Assembly (NCBI GenBank): GCA_948896235.1
Contig: CAQUUC010000003.1
Span: 1 to 64,000, forward strand
Source of the DNA: an uncultured Clostridia bacterium
Lineage (GTDB): Bacteria > Bacillota > Clostridia > TANB77 > CAG-508
Direction of reading: 5' to 3'
DNA length: 64,000 nt
Positions 54,863 to 63,736 of this stretch are shown one piece after another. Within the stretch, counting starts at the first letter, position 1; each line of letters starts with the position of its first letter. The notes under the pieces were generated by a model. It did no database searches. It was not told the DNA's origin and saw nothing but the letters and a program-made list of their open reading frames with translations. A program made the position numbers and the translations under genes.

Positions 54863-55369
54863 TCACTTGTTTACATCAAACATAAATCCACATTTAGGAC
54901 ATTGGCATTTGAACTTTTCATCACTAAAATCTAGTATATTTACTTCTTCGTTTTCTGCAATCAATTCTTCTGTTTCTTTTATAAATTTATTTATTTCTTT
55001 ATCATCAAAACCAGTTAATGATAAATCAATATTACTATTTTCTAGTTCATTAAATATGCTTTCTAACTTTTGATAATCCCATTCCCCAGATATTTTGTTG
55101 AGTGCTATATTTAATAGTTTTTCTTTATTTTTGTCAAAATCAACTATTATGCAATCTATATCTTCATATTTTAGGTCTTTTAAAACTTTAAGCCTTTGAT
55201 GTCCACTTATTACTGTCATATCTGAATTAACTATAATTGGTGCAACATATCCAAATTCAATAATACTATTTCTTATCTTTTGATATTCTTTGTCTTTTTC
55301 TGTTAATTCTTTTCTGGGATTGTATGTTGCTATTTTTAAATCCCCTATTTTCACTTTTTTTAGATTCAT
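54863..55369 (-). CDS. ParB/Spo0J-like nuclease-domain protein
   Basis: 168 residues. KKVKIGDLKIATYNPRKELT, then VISGHQRLKVLKDL (ParB box II with GHQR), and a C-terminal two-Cys motif (CQCPKCGF). Phages often place such a ParB-fold protein with a DNA methylase and terminase. Site GAAGGA before the ATG. Confidence 0.85.
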   Translation of the reverse strand: MNLKKVKIGDLKIATYNPRKELTEKDKEYQKIRNSIIEFGYVAPIIVNSDMTVISGHQRLKVLKDLKYEDIDCIIVDFDKNKEKLLNIALNKISGEWDYQKLESIFNELENSNIDLSLTGFDDKEINKFIKETEELIAENEEVNILDFSDEKFKCQCPKCGFMFDVNK

Positions 55370-55451
55370 TTAGCTTTCCTTCTTTCTTAAAACATTCAAC
55401 TTGCTTATAGCAATTTTTACATTCTCTTCTCATACACATATCATATTTCAT
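55266..55451 (-). CDS. Possible 61-aa Cys-rich protein overlapping the parB-like start
   Basis: From ATG 55451 (AAGAAGG upstream): MKYDMCMRRECKNCYKQVEC, then a very basic tail. Four Cys could bind zinc. It overlaps the next gene by 104 bp, which weakens it. Confidence 0.35.
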   Translation of the reverse strand: MKYDMCMRRECKNCYKQVECFKKEGKLNESKKSENRGFKNSNIQSQKRINRKRQRISKDKK

Positions 55452-55471
55452 ATTAAATACCTTCTTTTGCA

Positions 55472-55507
55472 TAAAAAAAGAACCTGTAAAAACCGATTTA
55501 CAAGTTC
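55472..55507 (-). terminator. Rho-independent terminator before the packaging operon
   Basis: 11-bp stem with one G-T pair around a short loop (55480-55507), followed by TTTTTTT on the minus strand. It divides early/regulatory genes from late genes. Confidence 0.8.
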
Positions 55508-55637
55508 GTTTTGTTTATATTATTTCAAAAAATAAAAGGGGATTTATTTTTTTAACATACTTTTTGATGTTATTATTATAAATTATTGACAATGACATGT
55601 CAAGGACAAGTTTTGGACAAGTTTTGTTATTCAAAAA

Positions 55638-56228
55638 TTACATTTTTCTTATACCATCAATGCCAAACATAAGCACTGCAATTTCTTCAATTGCGGAATT
55701 TGCATCCCTTCTAATTTGCCTCTCACTTATATGGTACTTTTCGGACATCACATTTATTTTTGGTTTGTATTTTCCAATAACATATAAGTCATTTAATATA
55801 TGAGCTTTTCGCTTTTTTTCTTCATTTTTGCTTTGATCTGCTTCATATAAGTAAAAATTTATAATTCTTTTTATATGTGTCAATATAATTTCTGTTCTTT
55901 TTTTAGATGTTAGTATAGACTGAACTACGGTTACTTCATCATAAGATTGACAGAATATTTTATCCAATACCTCTTCTACTGTTGCAGTCTCTAAATCTTT
56001 TTCTGTAAATGTTGCTTGTTTACAAGCCTTTACGAAGTTTCTATAATTTTTTAATAATAGTCTTGTGTTCTTTATCCTGGTATCATATGTTATCTTTTCT
56101 CTCAATCTTTCTTCATTTCTAGCTTGTTCAATCCCCTTTTTTATGCCATTTGCTACTCCATCAGTAACAATTTGTTCTATTAAACTTAATATTTCACTTT
56201 CTCTCTCAGAAATTTCTATTTTACCCAT
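55638..56228 (-). CDS. Phage late-gene regulator, sigma-like/ArpU-like
   Basis: 196 residues. N-terminal helical part and a C-terminal helix-turn-helix (KINVMSEKYHISERQIRRDA NSAIEE). Size and position just before the terminator and terminase genes fit RinA/ArpU-type late activators. Target promoter not identified. Confidence 0.65.
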   Translation of the reverse strand: MGKIEISERESEILSLIEQIVTDGVANGIKKGIEQARNEERLREKITYDTRIKNTRLLLKNYRNFVKACKQATFTEKDLETATVEEVLDKIFCQSYDEVTVVQSILTSKKRTEIILTHIKRIINFYLYEADQSKNEEKKRKAHILNDLYVIGKYKPKINVMSEKYHISERQIRRDANSAIEEIAVLMFGIDGIRKM

Positions 56229-56324
56229 ACAAAAACCTTCTTTCTTCTTAGGTAGATTGTATGCTATAAATTTTGATAAATTATAATTCTATGATCTTTG
56301 ATATATATTACAATATTTCCTATT

Positions 56325-56432
56325 TTATTTTTGATACATCTTCACTTCTCTTACTAATGTATCTATTGCTTCAATATACCCATAACTATCTGTATTATCT
56401 TTTCTTACCTGGATATATTGCTTATTTTTCAT
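56325..56432 (-). CDS. Possible 35-aa phage peptide
   Basis: MKNKQYIQVRKDNTDSYGYI, ending VREVKMYQK. The start overlaps the stop of the gene upstream. No clear ribosome site. Confidence 0.4.
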   Translation of the reverse strand: MKNKQYIQVRKDNTDSYGYIEAIDTLVREVKMYQK

Positions 56433-56781
56433 CTTCTGTTTTAGCTCGTTTGCTTTTCTTACCGCTTCCTTTGTCTCCATTTGCTGCCTTTACCTCCTGT
56501 TCTTTAGGAATATCCACATATAATTGTTTTTCAATAAAATTTTCCCAATAAGGACTATCTGTAAAAGTTACTTCAAAAAACATTTGATTATTTGAATTTC
56601 CCAATACTGATTGATATCCATTCAATACTCTCCATTTCTTCTTTTGTGCATCCCATAAAGGTTTGCCTAACAATAATAATATTTGTACCCATCCTAATTT
56701 TTGATTTGTTGTTTCTTGGTTTTCTGCATTATTATCTATTTTAGGCTTTTCATTTTGCTTTGTTTCTTTTTTCTTTGGCAT
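56422..56781 (-). CDS. Unidentified phage protein
   Basis: 119 residues from MPKKKETKQNEKPKIDNNAE at 56781 (AGGAGG). Charged ends flank a folded middle (GWVQILLLLGKPLWDAQKKK WRVLNGYQS). Follows the phage SAM synthetase gene. Confidence 0.6.
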   Translation of the reverse strand: MPKKKETKQNEKPKIDNNAENQETTNQKLGWVQILLLLGKPLWDAQKKKWRVLNGYQSVLGNSNNQMFFEVTFTDSPYWENFIEKQLYVDIPKEQEVKAANGDKGSGKKSKRAKTEDEK

Positions 56782-56795
56782 TTCATTACCTCCTA

Positions 56796-57590
56796 TCAAT
56801 ACAAACCCCATTCTGCAAGTTTTTCAAATCCTCCTACTTTGTTTATATAATTTTTTGCTATATCTACAATTTCACTATAAGGTCTTCCGTCTATTTTCTC
56901 ATCTCCAATAGCACAACATAATTCTACTGGTTGTTTTGTTTCTTGTGCTTTAAGAAATGCATATATATTTATTGACACATCAGATTTTGATAAATCTTTA
57001 CCGTGTAATCCTCCACCTGTTATACTGTCTGCCATATCTGATCCTAGTTTCCTATTTGTAGCACCAGTGTCTACATTAATTCCACCAGTCCAATCTCCTA
57101 GTGGATTTATAATGGCTGTTGGATATATCTTTTTTAACTCTTCTGTATTTGCTTTACTTTGGCAAATTATGCACTTGTTTTCTTTTTGATTTATAATGTA
57201 TTTTCCATCACTCGAATATTTTTCATATATTTGTCTGGCCAAATAGGAAATTTGCATTTGTTCTTCAGTTAATGGTATTCCTTTAAAAATACCATTATCA
57301 CCACATCTAACACCATTTTCTTGATTTTTTGCAAGTTCGTCATCTTGTTTTGCTAATATTATTTCAACTCTTATATCATTGGTTTCTGTGATTCTATATA
57401 CAATATCAAATATATCTGTTTCATTAAACACAACAGAACTTTCTATAATGATTTTACAATTTCCATGTCCTACTAAAACCTCTACTGCAACTTTTGGATT
57501 ATCTTCTTTTGTATATGCTAAATCTACTATTGCTCCTGCTATCCTATCTGCTATTTTATCTGGATGCATTGGATTTACTTTTTCAATCAT
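56796..57590 (-). CDS. Phage-encoded short S-adenosylmethionine synthetase
   Basis: 264 residues against 380 in host MetK. Keeps MHPDKIADRIAGAIVD, VLVGHGNCK, GDNGIFKGI and the GATNRKLGSDMADSITGGG loop, then GGLHGKDLSKSD. It is therefore a compact MetK-like enzyme rather than a fragment. Could supply SAM for the phage cytosine methylase 2 kb downstream. Confidence 0.85.
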   Translation of the reverse strand: MIEKVNPMHPDKIADRIAGAIVDLAYTKEDNPKVAVEVLVGHGNCKIIIESSVVFNETDIFDIVYRITETNDIRVEIILAKQDDELAKNQENGVRCGDNGIFKGIPLTEEQMQISYLARQIYEKYSSDGKYIINQKENKCIICQSKANTEELKKIYPTAIINPLGDWTGGINVDTGATNRKLGSDMADSITGGGLHGKDLSKSDVSINIYAFLKAQETKQPVELCCAIGDEKIDGRPYSEIVDIAKNYINKVGGFEKLAEWGLY

Positions 57591-58014
57591 TTATCTGTTC
57601 CTCCTTAATTAAATTCGAATTATCTATTATGAATTGTTTTACTGTTTGTCCAGTATATTTATAAGCTCTGTCATCTATATATAATTGTGCTGGCAATTTT
57701 CTATTAGTAATTCCTACAAATTCTGTATTGTTCCAAAATTTATCTCCTGCTCCAGTTAGGGTACTTTTAGGATAAAGGATATTTTTATTCCACCATTCTT
57801 TTATTTGTATTGGATCTCTTGTTGAACATATAAACACAGGAATATCTAATTTTTGTAATAGTAAAATTAAATCTAACATTTCTGTATTCGGTTCATCATA
57901 TATAGTACCATCTTGCCAACCTCTTGAATATTTATGTATTACTCCATCAAAATCAAAGCATACAGCTTTTCCTTTCTCCAATTTCAAATCATATTCTTGG
58001 TCTATTATAGCCAT
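57583..58014 (-). CDS. HAD-like phosphatase, phage
   Basis: 143 residues. Motif I CFDFDGVIHKYSRGW, motif II VFICSTRD, and a DDRAY motif near the C-terminus (LYIDDRAYKYTG). Possibly a nucleotide or polynucleotide phosphatase. Overlaps both neighbours. Confidence 0.75.
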   Translation of the reverse strand: MAIIDQEYDLKLEKGKAVCFDFDGVIHKYSRGWQDGTIYDEPNTEMLDLILLLQKLDIPVFICSTRDPIQIKEWWNKNILYPKSTLTGAGDKFWNNTEFVGITNRKLPAQLYIDDRAYKYTGQTVKQFIIDNSNLIKEEQIND

Positions 58015-58360
58015 TTCCTTTTACCTCCCTTGTACTTCCTTGTTTATTGTTGCCACACAAAGTTTTATTCAAAATATTTAGATTTTTATCAATATCTTTG
58101 AATAAATTAAACATGCTTTCTTGACTTCCAAATGCTCTCACACTCATTAACACTATTGTTTCTTTTAGTTCTTTAATTGTAGATTCATTCAAATTATTTT
58201 TATTTTTTAATTCTTCAAACTCATAAAATTCAATCATTCTTTTTTCCATATCTGCCTTCATACAGTCTACTTTACATCTCATATCTTTTATTTGCTCATC
58301 TCTGCTTTTTAACTTTTCAATTAATTCTTCGCGATCCATTGAATAATAATCTTCTCCCAT
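57989..58360 (-). CDS. Coiled-coil phage protein
   Basis: 123 residues; MGEDYYSMDREELIEKLKSR then heptad-like helices (DEQIKDMRCKVDCMKADMEK). No family recognised. Confidence 0.6.
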   Translation of the reverse strand: MGEDYYSMDREELIEKLKSRDEQIKDMRCKVDCMKADMEKRMIEFYEFEELKNKNNLNESTIKELKETIVLMSVRAFGSQESMFNLFKDIDKNLNILNKTLCGNNKQGSTREVKGNGYNRPRI

Positions 58361-58756
58361 TTAATTAAACCTCCCTAAATATTTTGTTTTAAATTGATCT
58401 GCCGTTTTAGAAAACTGCTTTTCAAAAACATCTGCATTTACATTAAATTGTTCTGTTATGTGTTTTGCAATTTCATCTAAATTCATTGGCACTTTTGTAT
58501 GTTTATCTATTCTTATTTCTGCTATGTTTTCCTCCATTTTTACTTTTGCAGCAGCTACTGGCAGTGAAGGTGTAGTCCAATATGCTACAGCTAGTCCAAC
58601 AAATGCAACATTTCTTGCCTTTGCTTGTTCCAAATTTTCTTCAGATATTTCAAATGTTTTTAATGTATATATATTACAATTTTGCATTCCAATTATTATT
58701 CTATTTATTTCCTTATTGCTTCTACACGGATTTTCTGGTGTTCCTAATTTTCTCAT
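58361..58756 (-). CDS. Unidentified phage protein
   Basis: 131 residues; MRKLGTPENPCRSNKEINRI. A helical core with LEQAKARNVAFVGLAVAYWT. Overlaps the upstream gene by 35 bp. Function unknown. Confidence 0.6.
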   Translation of the reverse strand: MRKLGTPENPCRSNKEINRIIIGMQNCNIYTLKTFEISEENLEQAKARNVAFVGLAVAYWTTPSLPVAAAKVKMEENIAEIRIDKHTKVPMNLDEIAKHITEQFNVNADVFEKQFSKTADQFKTKYLGRFN

Positions 58757-59012
58757 CTGTTTGCCCCTCCTTTTTTAATATTTCTAATAGTTTAATCCAA
58801 CATTCTTTATCGCATTCATCTCCATAACTAATGGGACTTTCTATGTCTCTTATTATTACTTGCTTGTCCTTATTAGTTATCAGATGTAAATTATTCTTTA
58901 TAAATTCACAGGTCCATTGCACTATATATGTTCTTCTACCCAACGCATATCTTTCTGCTCCTACTAGCATTGCACTTATATCTTCCATCTTTCCATTTAT
59001 ATTTACTTGCAT
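58722..59012 (-). CDS. Phage protein with conserved YALGRRTYI motif
   Basis: 96 residues. LVGAERYALGRRTYIVQWTC resembles small phage proteins encoded near replication genes. Function unknown. Confidence 0.6.
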   Translation of the reverse strand: MQVNINGKMEDISAMLVGAERYALGRRTYIVQWTCEFIKNNLHLITNKDKQVIIRDIESPISYGDECDKECWIKLLEILKKEGQTDEKIRNTRKSV

Positions 59013-59040
59013 AATACCTCCTACAATTTACAACTGTTCA

Positions 59041-59628
59041 TTACTGTTCAAAGCTGTTCAATTTCTTCATTGCTTCTTCCAACTTTTCATTATTAAATCC
59101 AGTATTAAAGTTAGTATGTATAATGTGTTTTTCTTCAAATTGTTCTGCAATATCTTTTATTTCATCATCTAAAATCAAATAATTATCAGCTTTCCCATAT
59201 TGTTCATCTTCAAGAAAATCCTTTATTTCTAGTCCTCTTTTTCCACTACTTAAACTTATTGTAGTTGCAAATATTCGCATTCCATATTCTGCAAGCCTTG
59301 AATTTACTATTCCAATATCCATCTGATTCAATCTCCAAGTCGAACTTAATACTATCTTAACAACATAATTTTGTTTCTGCAATTCTTGGCTTAATTTCAT
59401 CAGGTTATTTAAACATTTTGGATCAAAAGGAAAGCAGTTCATACTCATAATACCTTTTACTTGATGTCTTTCAAAACACTCATTCCAATATTCCATATTG
59501 TTTAACACACCATCTATGTCTAAGAAAATATAGAATAATTTTTCCTTTTCTGCTTCATCATAATAGCATCCTGGACACCCCATCTTTTCTACTCGGCAAT
59601 GTTGCCATTCTTTATCAGTACACTTCAT
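59041..59628 (-). CDS. HAD-domain protein related to RNA-repair phosphatases
   Basis: 195 residues. FLDIDGVLNNMEYW (motif I), VLSSTWRLN (motif II), YLILDDEIKD (motif IV) fit the HAD domain found in Swiss-army-knife RNA repair proteins. An N-terminal Cys cluster (MKCTDKEWQHCRVEKMGCPG) may bind metal. Possible nucleic-acid end phosphatase. Confidence 0.75.
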   Translation of the reverse strand: MKCTDKEWQHCRVEKMGCPGCYYDEAEKEKLFYIFLDIDGVLNNMEYWNECFERHQVKGIMSMNCFPFDPKCLNNLMKLSQELQKQNYVVKIVLSSTWRLNQMDIGIVNSRLAEYGMRIFATTISLSSGKRGLEIKDFLEDEQYGKADNYLILDDEIKDIAEQFEEKHIIHTNFNTGFNNEKLEEAMKKLNSFEQ

Positions 59629-59828
59629 TCTTCTGTACCTCCTTCATATTTAAATTTATAGTAATCACAACTGCAGTTCATTTTATATCTGTAATGTATG
59701 TATTTATCACACCAAATAACATCATCTAATACTTTTCCGTTTTCTTTTTTATTACCTATGTTATATTTACAGCTATCACAGGTATAATCAAACTTAACTT
59801 CTTTTCCAGTAAAAAAATCAATTATCAT
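59625..59828 (-). CDS. 67-aa Cys-rich phage protein
   Basis: Cys pairs in YTCDSCKYN and MNCSCDYYKF, with WCDK between: a probable zinc-binding fold. Overlaps the next gene by 4 bp. Confidence 0.6.
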   Translation of the reverse strand: MIIDFFTGKEVKFDYTCDSCKYNIGNKKENGKVLDDVIWCDKYIHYRYKMNCSCDYYKFKYEGGTEE

Positions 59829-60103
59829 TCTTCCTCCACTTCAATATCATATCTTTCGCATATTTTCTTTGATATTTCTGCTGACTTTGCTAATGGCTTT
59901 AAAATTTCTATTTGTGCATCCATAGGAAGTTTCATCATAGCCGTTCCTATAGCATTAGAATATTTTGAATTTTCTGCTATTGTAGACATTAAATTAAAAT
60001 ATTCATTCTCTCTTTCTATGTATGCCTTTTGTATAGTATTAGCCATATTCTCTAAAAACTTTTTTGCATTTTCTCTTTTTACATCTTCTTTATCTTCCTT
60101 CAT
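59825..60103 (-). CDS. Helical 92-aa phage protein
   Basis: MKEDKEDVKRENAKKFLENM; all-helical, acidic end. No family recognised. Overlaps both neighbours. Confidence 0.55.
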   Translation of the reverse strand: MKEDKEDVKRENAKKFLENMANTIQKAYIERENEYFNLMSTIAENSKYSNAIGTAMMKLPMDAQIEILKPLAKSAEISKKICERYDIEVEEE

Positions 60104-60416
60104 AGTTTCGCACCTCCATCATTTCTAATATTTTTAGTACATAATATCGTTGTCCTGGTATTGCTCCCCATTCTTTTTTACCTATTCCAATGTCTACTAC
60201 ACATCTACATTTAACTGATGGAGAGTTGTATTGATAACCATTTCTAAACACTATAAAAAACTGTGCTGCTATATATTCATTTCTAAAATTAGTAGGTCTC
60301 GGCATATATTTCCTAAATCTGCTGTCATAATAAGGTTTGATCTCCCTGTATTCTTCTTTTTTTTGGCCACTTACGATCATATCAAACCATTGTTTTTTTA
60401 TTGGTAACACTAACAT
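60090..60416 (-). CDS. ASCH-domain protein
   Basis: 108 residues. LPIKKQWFDMIVSGQKKEEY R-type opening and RPTNFRNEYIAAQFFIVFRN fit the ASCH fold, a PUA-like RNA- or nucleotide-binding domain common in phages. Confidence 0.75.
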   Translation of the reverse strand: MLVLPIKKQWFDMIVSGQKKEEYREIKPYYDSRFRKYMPRPTNFRNEYIAAQFFIVFRNGYQYNSPSVKCRCVVDIGIGKKEWGAIPGQRYYVLKILEMMEVRNYEGR

Positions 60417-60447
60417 TTGTTATTCCTCCTTTGGTATATTATAGACT

Positions 60448-60945
60448 TTATCTCTGCATACTTCTTAACATGGATGACAATATTACTTCTTTATCTGCTC
60501 TCAATTCTCGTCTATTTGCTCTTTTAATAATAACTAATTCATCAAATCCACTTTCGTATATTCCGTTTTGTCTCCTTAGGTTGTATTCGTTCCATTGTTC
60601 AAGGGTAAAACCTTTAGTATCCGTACTTTTAATTGATACATATACTCCTACATCTCTATATTCTTCTTTAGTGTATAATTCATTTTTTACTTTTTCATAC
60701 AAGTTATATGGCATTACAAAATAGTTTTTATTTCCTATAAATGTTAATTTATTTTTGCTATGAAAATCACTTACTGATTGTTTGATTTCATAACAATAAA
60801 CTTCTCTTTGGCAGTTGTACATAATACAATCTACAATTTCCTTGCCCATCCAACCTATTGTACATTCAAAAACAAAGAAGTCATTACCACTCTTAAATTT
60901 ACCTTTTAGCAATTTTTCTAGCTGTTTTGTTGCCTCCGTTTTCAT
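60448..60945 (-). CDS. MmcB-like endonuclease-fold protein
   Basis: 165 residues from MKTEATKQLEKLLKGKFKSG at 60945 (GGAG); the frame opens at 60960. IVDCIMYNCQREVYCYEIKQ with SVSDFH and a Lys-Asn pair looks like a restriction-endonuclease-like core (D...ExK). Putative DNA repair or recombination nuclease. Confidence 0.6.
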   Translation of the reverse strand: MKTEATKQLEKLLKGKFKSGNDFFVFECTIGWMGKEIVDCIMYNCQREVYCYEIKQSVSDFHSKNKLTFIGNKNYFVMPYNLYEKVKNELYTKEEYRDVGVYVSIKSTDTKGFTLEQWNEYNLRRQNGIYESGFDELVIIKRANRRELRADKEVILSSMLRSMQR

Positions 60946-60983
60946 TTTTCTATTCTCCACCTACTTTCCTACACATTTCATAA

Positions 60984-61379
60984 TCACATTTTCCCTTCTT
61001 TTTCTGCTTCTTTAATAATTGTTTCAATAACATTTTGTACAGCCAAAGGCGTATACCTTATTTTATTATTATGAAAAGTCTCTGCAATTATTTCTGCATC
61101 ATTTCTCTGCAGTCCGCAGCTCATTAGTAACTTTTTAAATCTCTTTCTTGTAATTGTTTCTAAACCCACCATTTTGTATAATCTTCTAGCTGATGCCTTA
61201 TCTATGGTAAATGTAACTCCATTTTGTAATGATTCTGCATAATATCTCATTGCATCTGCTTTATCATCATTGTTTTCCTCTTTATATTCATAACCCATTA
61301 GTTCTTGCATAATTTCACTATTATTTGTTTTTAATAGTAATCTTCCATCTCCAAATTTAATATTATTTTCTGTTGGCAT
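60984..61379 (-). CDS. Unidentified phage protein
   Basis: 131 residues; MPTENNIKFGDGRLLLKTNN, later KRFKKLLMSCGLQRNDAEII. Helical, DNA-binding possible; no family recognised. Confidence 0.55.
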   Translation of the reverse strand: MPTENNIKFGDGRLLLKTNNSEIMQELMGYEYKEENNDDKADAMRYYAESLQNGVTFTIDKASARRLYKMVGLETITRKRFKKLLMSCGLQRNDAEIIAETFHNNKIRYTPLAVQNVIETIIKEAEKEGKM

Positions 61380-61380
61380 G

Positions 61381-61836
61381 TTATCCCTCCTTTCTTAATA
61401 TTGGTATTCCACAAGCATTAACATCTTTCTTTTTCAGTCCTTCTCTATCTAATTTGAAATAACTCATATTTTCTCCAAGTGGTCTAGGCTCTGGTAAATA
61501 TATATCATTTTGCCAGTCTATATGTACCGCTGTCCCTCCACACCTACATCTAATTATGAATGGACAAGGCATTATTTTTTCTCTACCCTCTACTCCAATT
61601 TCTAGCCACATTTCCCATGACTTTCCACATTCTTCACATTTATATGTCATTGCTCCATGTACTAATGTAATTCCTAGTTCTTCTTCTATTTTGATTAGAG
61701 TTTTTATTTTTTCCTCTTTTTCTAAATTATCTCTTTGTATTTTTTGTTTTCTTCGCTCTTGTAATTTTTCTATATCTGCAATGTTTATTCTTGCTTTTCT
61801 TCTTTCTTTTGCTCTTTTGTTTCTAGCATAACTCAT
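61381..61836 (-). CDS. Zinc-ribbon phage protein
   Basis: 151 residues. Basic N-terminus (RNKRAKERRKARINIADIEK), then two Cys pairs: YKCEECGKSW and IRCRCGGTAV. Nucleic-acid binding is plausible. Confidence 0.6.
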   Translation of the reverse strand: MSYARNKRAKERRKARINIADIEKLQERRKQKIQRDNLEKEEKIKTLIKIEEELGITLVHGAMTYKCEECGKSWEMWLEIGVEGREKIMPCPFIIRCRCGGTAVHIDWQNDIYLPEPRPLGENMSYFKLDREGLKKKDVNACGIPILRKEG

Positions 61837-61846
61837 ATTATTCCTC

Positions 61847-62020
61847 CTACTCTATCTCAAATAATATCTCTGCAAAAACAATTTCATTTGTTTTTTTATT
61901 ATAATATTCTCTAACTACCATAAATAATGGAATTTGATTTTTGCCTTTAAAAGAGATTGATATTCTTGTCTTTTCAAATATTGATTTTTTATTCTTTTTT
62001 CTGTATATATGTATTTTCAT
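61847..62020 (-). CDS. 57-aa basic phage protein
   Basis: MKIHIYRKKNKKSIFEKTRI, ending EILFEIE. Start overlaps the stop of the DUF3789-like gene (ATGA). Function unknown. Confidence 0.55.
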   Translation of the reverse strand: MKIHIYRKKNKKSIFEKTRISISFKGKNQIPLFMVVREYYNKKTNEIVFAEILFEIE

Positions 62021-62109
62021 TCTTCATCATCCTTTGCTACTTGTAATAAACACATAAGTGAAATTCCTATAAATGCTCCTATAAATAAACCTAATACAAA
62101 CTTAATCAT
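62017..62109 (-). CDS. 30-aa membrane peptide, DUF3789-like
   Basis: MIKFVLGLFIGAFIGISLMC then LLQVAKDDEE; single transmembrane helix. The same short layout is frequent in clostridial phages. Confidence 0.6.
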   Translation of the reverse strand: MIKFVLGLFIGAFIGISLMCLLQVAKDDEE

Positions 62110-62118
62110 TAGTAACAC

Positions 62119-62361
62119 CTACTTTCCATATACTTGGTACATATAAACTGTTTCTCTTAACGAATCTAATTCAATAAATTGTTCATCAATCTTGTCTTGT
62201 TTTTCTTCTATTACTTTTTCTAATTCTTCAATATGTTTTTTGCTTTCTAGATTCATAGAAAAACATCCTAACAAAAATGATATTATAAATATAATTAATA
62301 TCCATATTATTTTGTTAATTTCTTCGCTTTTTCTAGTAAGTTCCTTATCATAAAACTTCAT
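62119..62361 (-). CDS. 80-aa single-pass coiled-coil membrane protein
   Basis: From MKFYDKELTRKSEEINKIIW at 62361 (GGTAGGGA site). Helix IIWILIIFIISFLLGCFSM, then a Glu/Lys coiled coil. Frame opens at 62403 without a site. Confidence 0.6.
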   Translation of the reverse strand: MKFYDKELTRKSEEINKIIWILIIFIISFLLGCFSMNLESKKHIEELEKVIEEKQDKIDEQFIELDSLRETVYMYQVYGK

Positions 62362-62369
62362 TCGTATCC

Positions 62370-62564
62370 CTACCTTTCTATAAATTTTTTTCCATTGCAC
62401 CACATATAATCTTTAGTTGGACAAAACTCATCATACACATAAGCAAATTCATCGTGTTCATCGCAATACATATCTCCATGTTCTTGGTACATACAATTTA
62501 TGCAATTTTCACAGGTTACTATTGTTTTGTTTTTATGTCTTTTTCTTTGAACTGGTTTTCCCAT
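62370..62564 (-). CDS. 64-aa Cys-rich phage protein
   Basis: Cys pattern CENCINCMYQEHGDMYCDEH then FCPTKDYMWC suggests zinc binding. Small ORF between the HNH gene and the coiled-coil gene. Confidence 0.6.
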   Translation of the reverse strand: MGKPVQRKRHKNKTIVTCENCINCMYQEHGDMYCDEHDEFAYVYDEFCPTKDYMWCNGKKFIER

Positions 62565-62572
62565 TGTTTCAT

Positions 62573-63109
62573 TTACTCCTTTTCTATTAATTCATCTGCC
62601 CAATATAACTGATACATTGGTCTTTTTACTTTTTTATTGCAGTAATCACTTACTGTTTGCCTGCTTATAAACAAATTATTTGCAGCATCTCTTGTTCCCT
62701 TGTAAATTTTTTCTATAATTCCATCACTATCAAGCATTACTACACTTTTTCTACAAGACTGCCATCCTGTTCTTTTTCCCGCTTCTGATCTGGTTGTAAT
62801 TTCTAAGTTTGATAATTGATTATCTGATATTATGCCATTTTTATGATATACAACTTCATCATCATTTAATTTTCTAACAAAAGATTCAACAACTAACTTG
62901 CCCACATTATAATCTTTTCCGATCCCTGCAATTGTTAATTTAATTATCTGTAAAGATCCTTTTCTAAATGTTTTTAAATATCTATAGTTATATTTATATA
63001 GTTTTCTAAACCTTCCATAATTGCTCACTTCATATTTTGAATTCAGTATCTTTTTCCATATCTCATCTTTATATATTTTTTCTTTCTCACTTATTGGTTT
63101 TATCATCAT
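62573..63109 (-). CDS. HNH endonuclease with NUMOD4/NUMOD1 domains
   Basis: 178 residues. NUMOD4-like start (EIWKKILNSKYEVSNYGRFR), HNH core (VVYHKNGIISDNQLSNLEIT), C-terminal NUMOD1 (RDAANNLFISRQTVSDYCNK). A homing-type free-standing nuclease inserted among early genes. Confidence 0.85.
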   Translation of the reverse strand: MMIKPISEKEKIYKDEIWKKILNSKYEVSNYGRFRKLYKYNYRYLKTFRKGSLQIIKLTIAGIGKDYNVGKLVVESFVRKLNDDEVVYHKNGIISDNQLSNLEITTRSEAGKRTGWQSCRKSVVMLDSDGIIEKIYKGTRDAANNLFISRQTVSDYCNKKVKRPMYQLYWADELIEKE

Positions 63110-63128
63110 TTTTTTCCTTTATGTATTT

Positions 63129-63356
63129 TTAATATTTACCTGTATCATTGCCATAATTTTGTTCTGTTTTTTCAATAAATTCTCTCATTGACTGCACTAC
63201 ATCTTCTCTATTAGCATTTGATACATACATCATTTGTCCTGGATGTCCAAATACAAAACTCAAAACAATAAAACCAAAACCCTCTGGTAATTCATCATTT
63301 ACTTTTTTGGCAATTCTTTGCATTTTACCTTTTACAATTTCCTCTTCGTTTTCCAC
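63129..63356 (-). CDS. 75-aa phage protein
   Basis: ANDELPEGFGFI-like core (KKVNDELPEGFGFIVLSFVF) and GQMMYVSNANREDVVQSMRE. Common in phage early regions; function unknown. Confidence 0.6.
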   Translation of the reverse strand: MENEEEIVKGKMQRIAKKVNDELPEGFGFIVLSFVFGHPGQMMYVSNANREDVVQSMREFIEKTEQNYGNDTGKY

Positions 63357-63358
63357 TT

Positions 63359-63736
63359 TTATTCCTCCTTTATCTTTAAATTGTATTTATCCTCAAATAC
63401 TTTCTTTTTTGCTATATATTCTTTTGTTTTAAACCCTTTCGTATCAATTATTTCTGCTGTACCATCATTATGAAACACTATAAAATCTGCCTTATACTTT
63501 AATCCTGGTGCTAGTATAAATATAGGCTGCAAACAAAAACCTTTGATGTCTCCGCCTTGCAGCCTCAATTTTAATTCGCAATAATAATCCGCCTCTTTTT
63601 TGCTATCGAATGTTTGTCCATCTACAGATGTTTTTACTGCACCATATTTACTTCTTCCACCATCTAAAACTTTCTTTCCTTTACCTTGTAAATATTCCTT
63701 ATACTTTTCAATATTCCAATGCTCTTGATTGTTCAC
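63359..63736 (-). CDS. DUF1064 nuclease-fold protein
   Basis: 125 residues. SKYGAVKTSVDGQTFDSKKE, ADYYCELKL, then KYKADFIVF and EIIDTKGFKT: a PD-(D/E)xK pattern as in DUF1064 and Holliday-junction-resolvase-like phage nucleases. Confidence 0.8.
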   Translation of the reverse strand: MNNQEHWNIEKYKEYLQGKGKKVLDGGRSKYGAVKTSVDGQTFDSKKEADYYCELKLRLQGGDIKGFCLQPIFILAPGLKYKADFIVFHNDGTAEIIDTKGFKTKEYIAKKKVFEDKYNLKIKEE

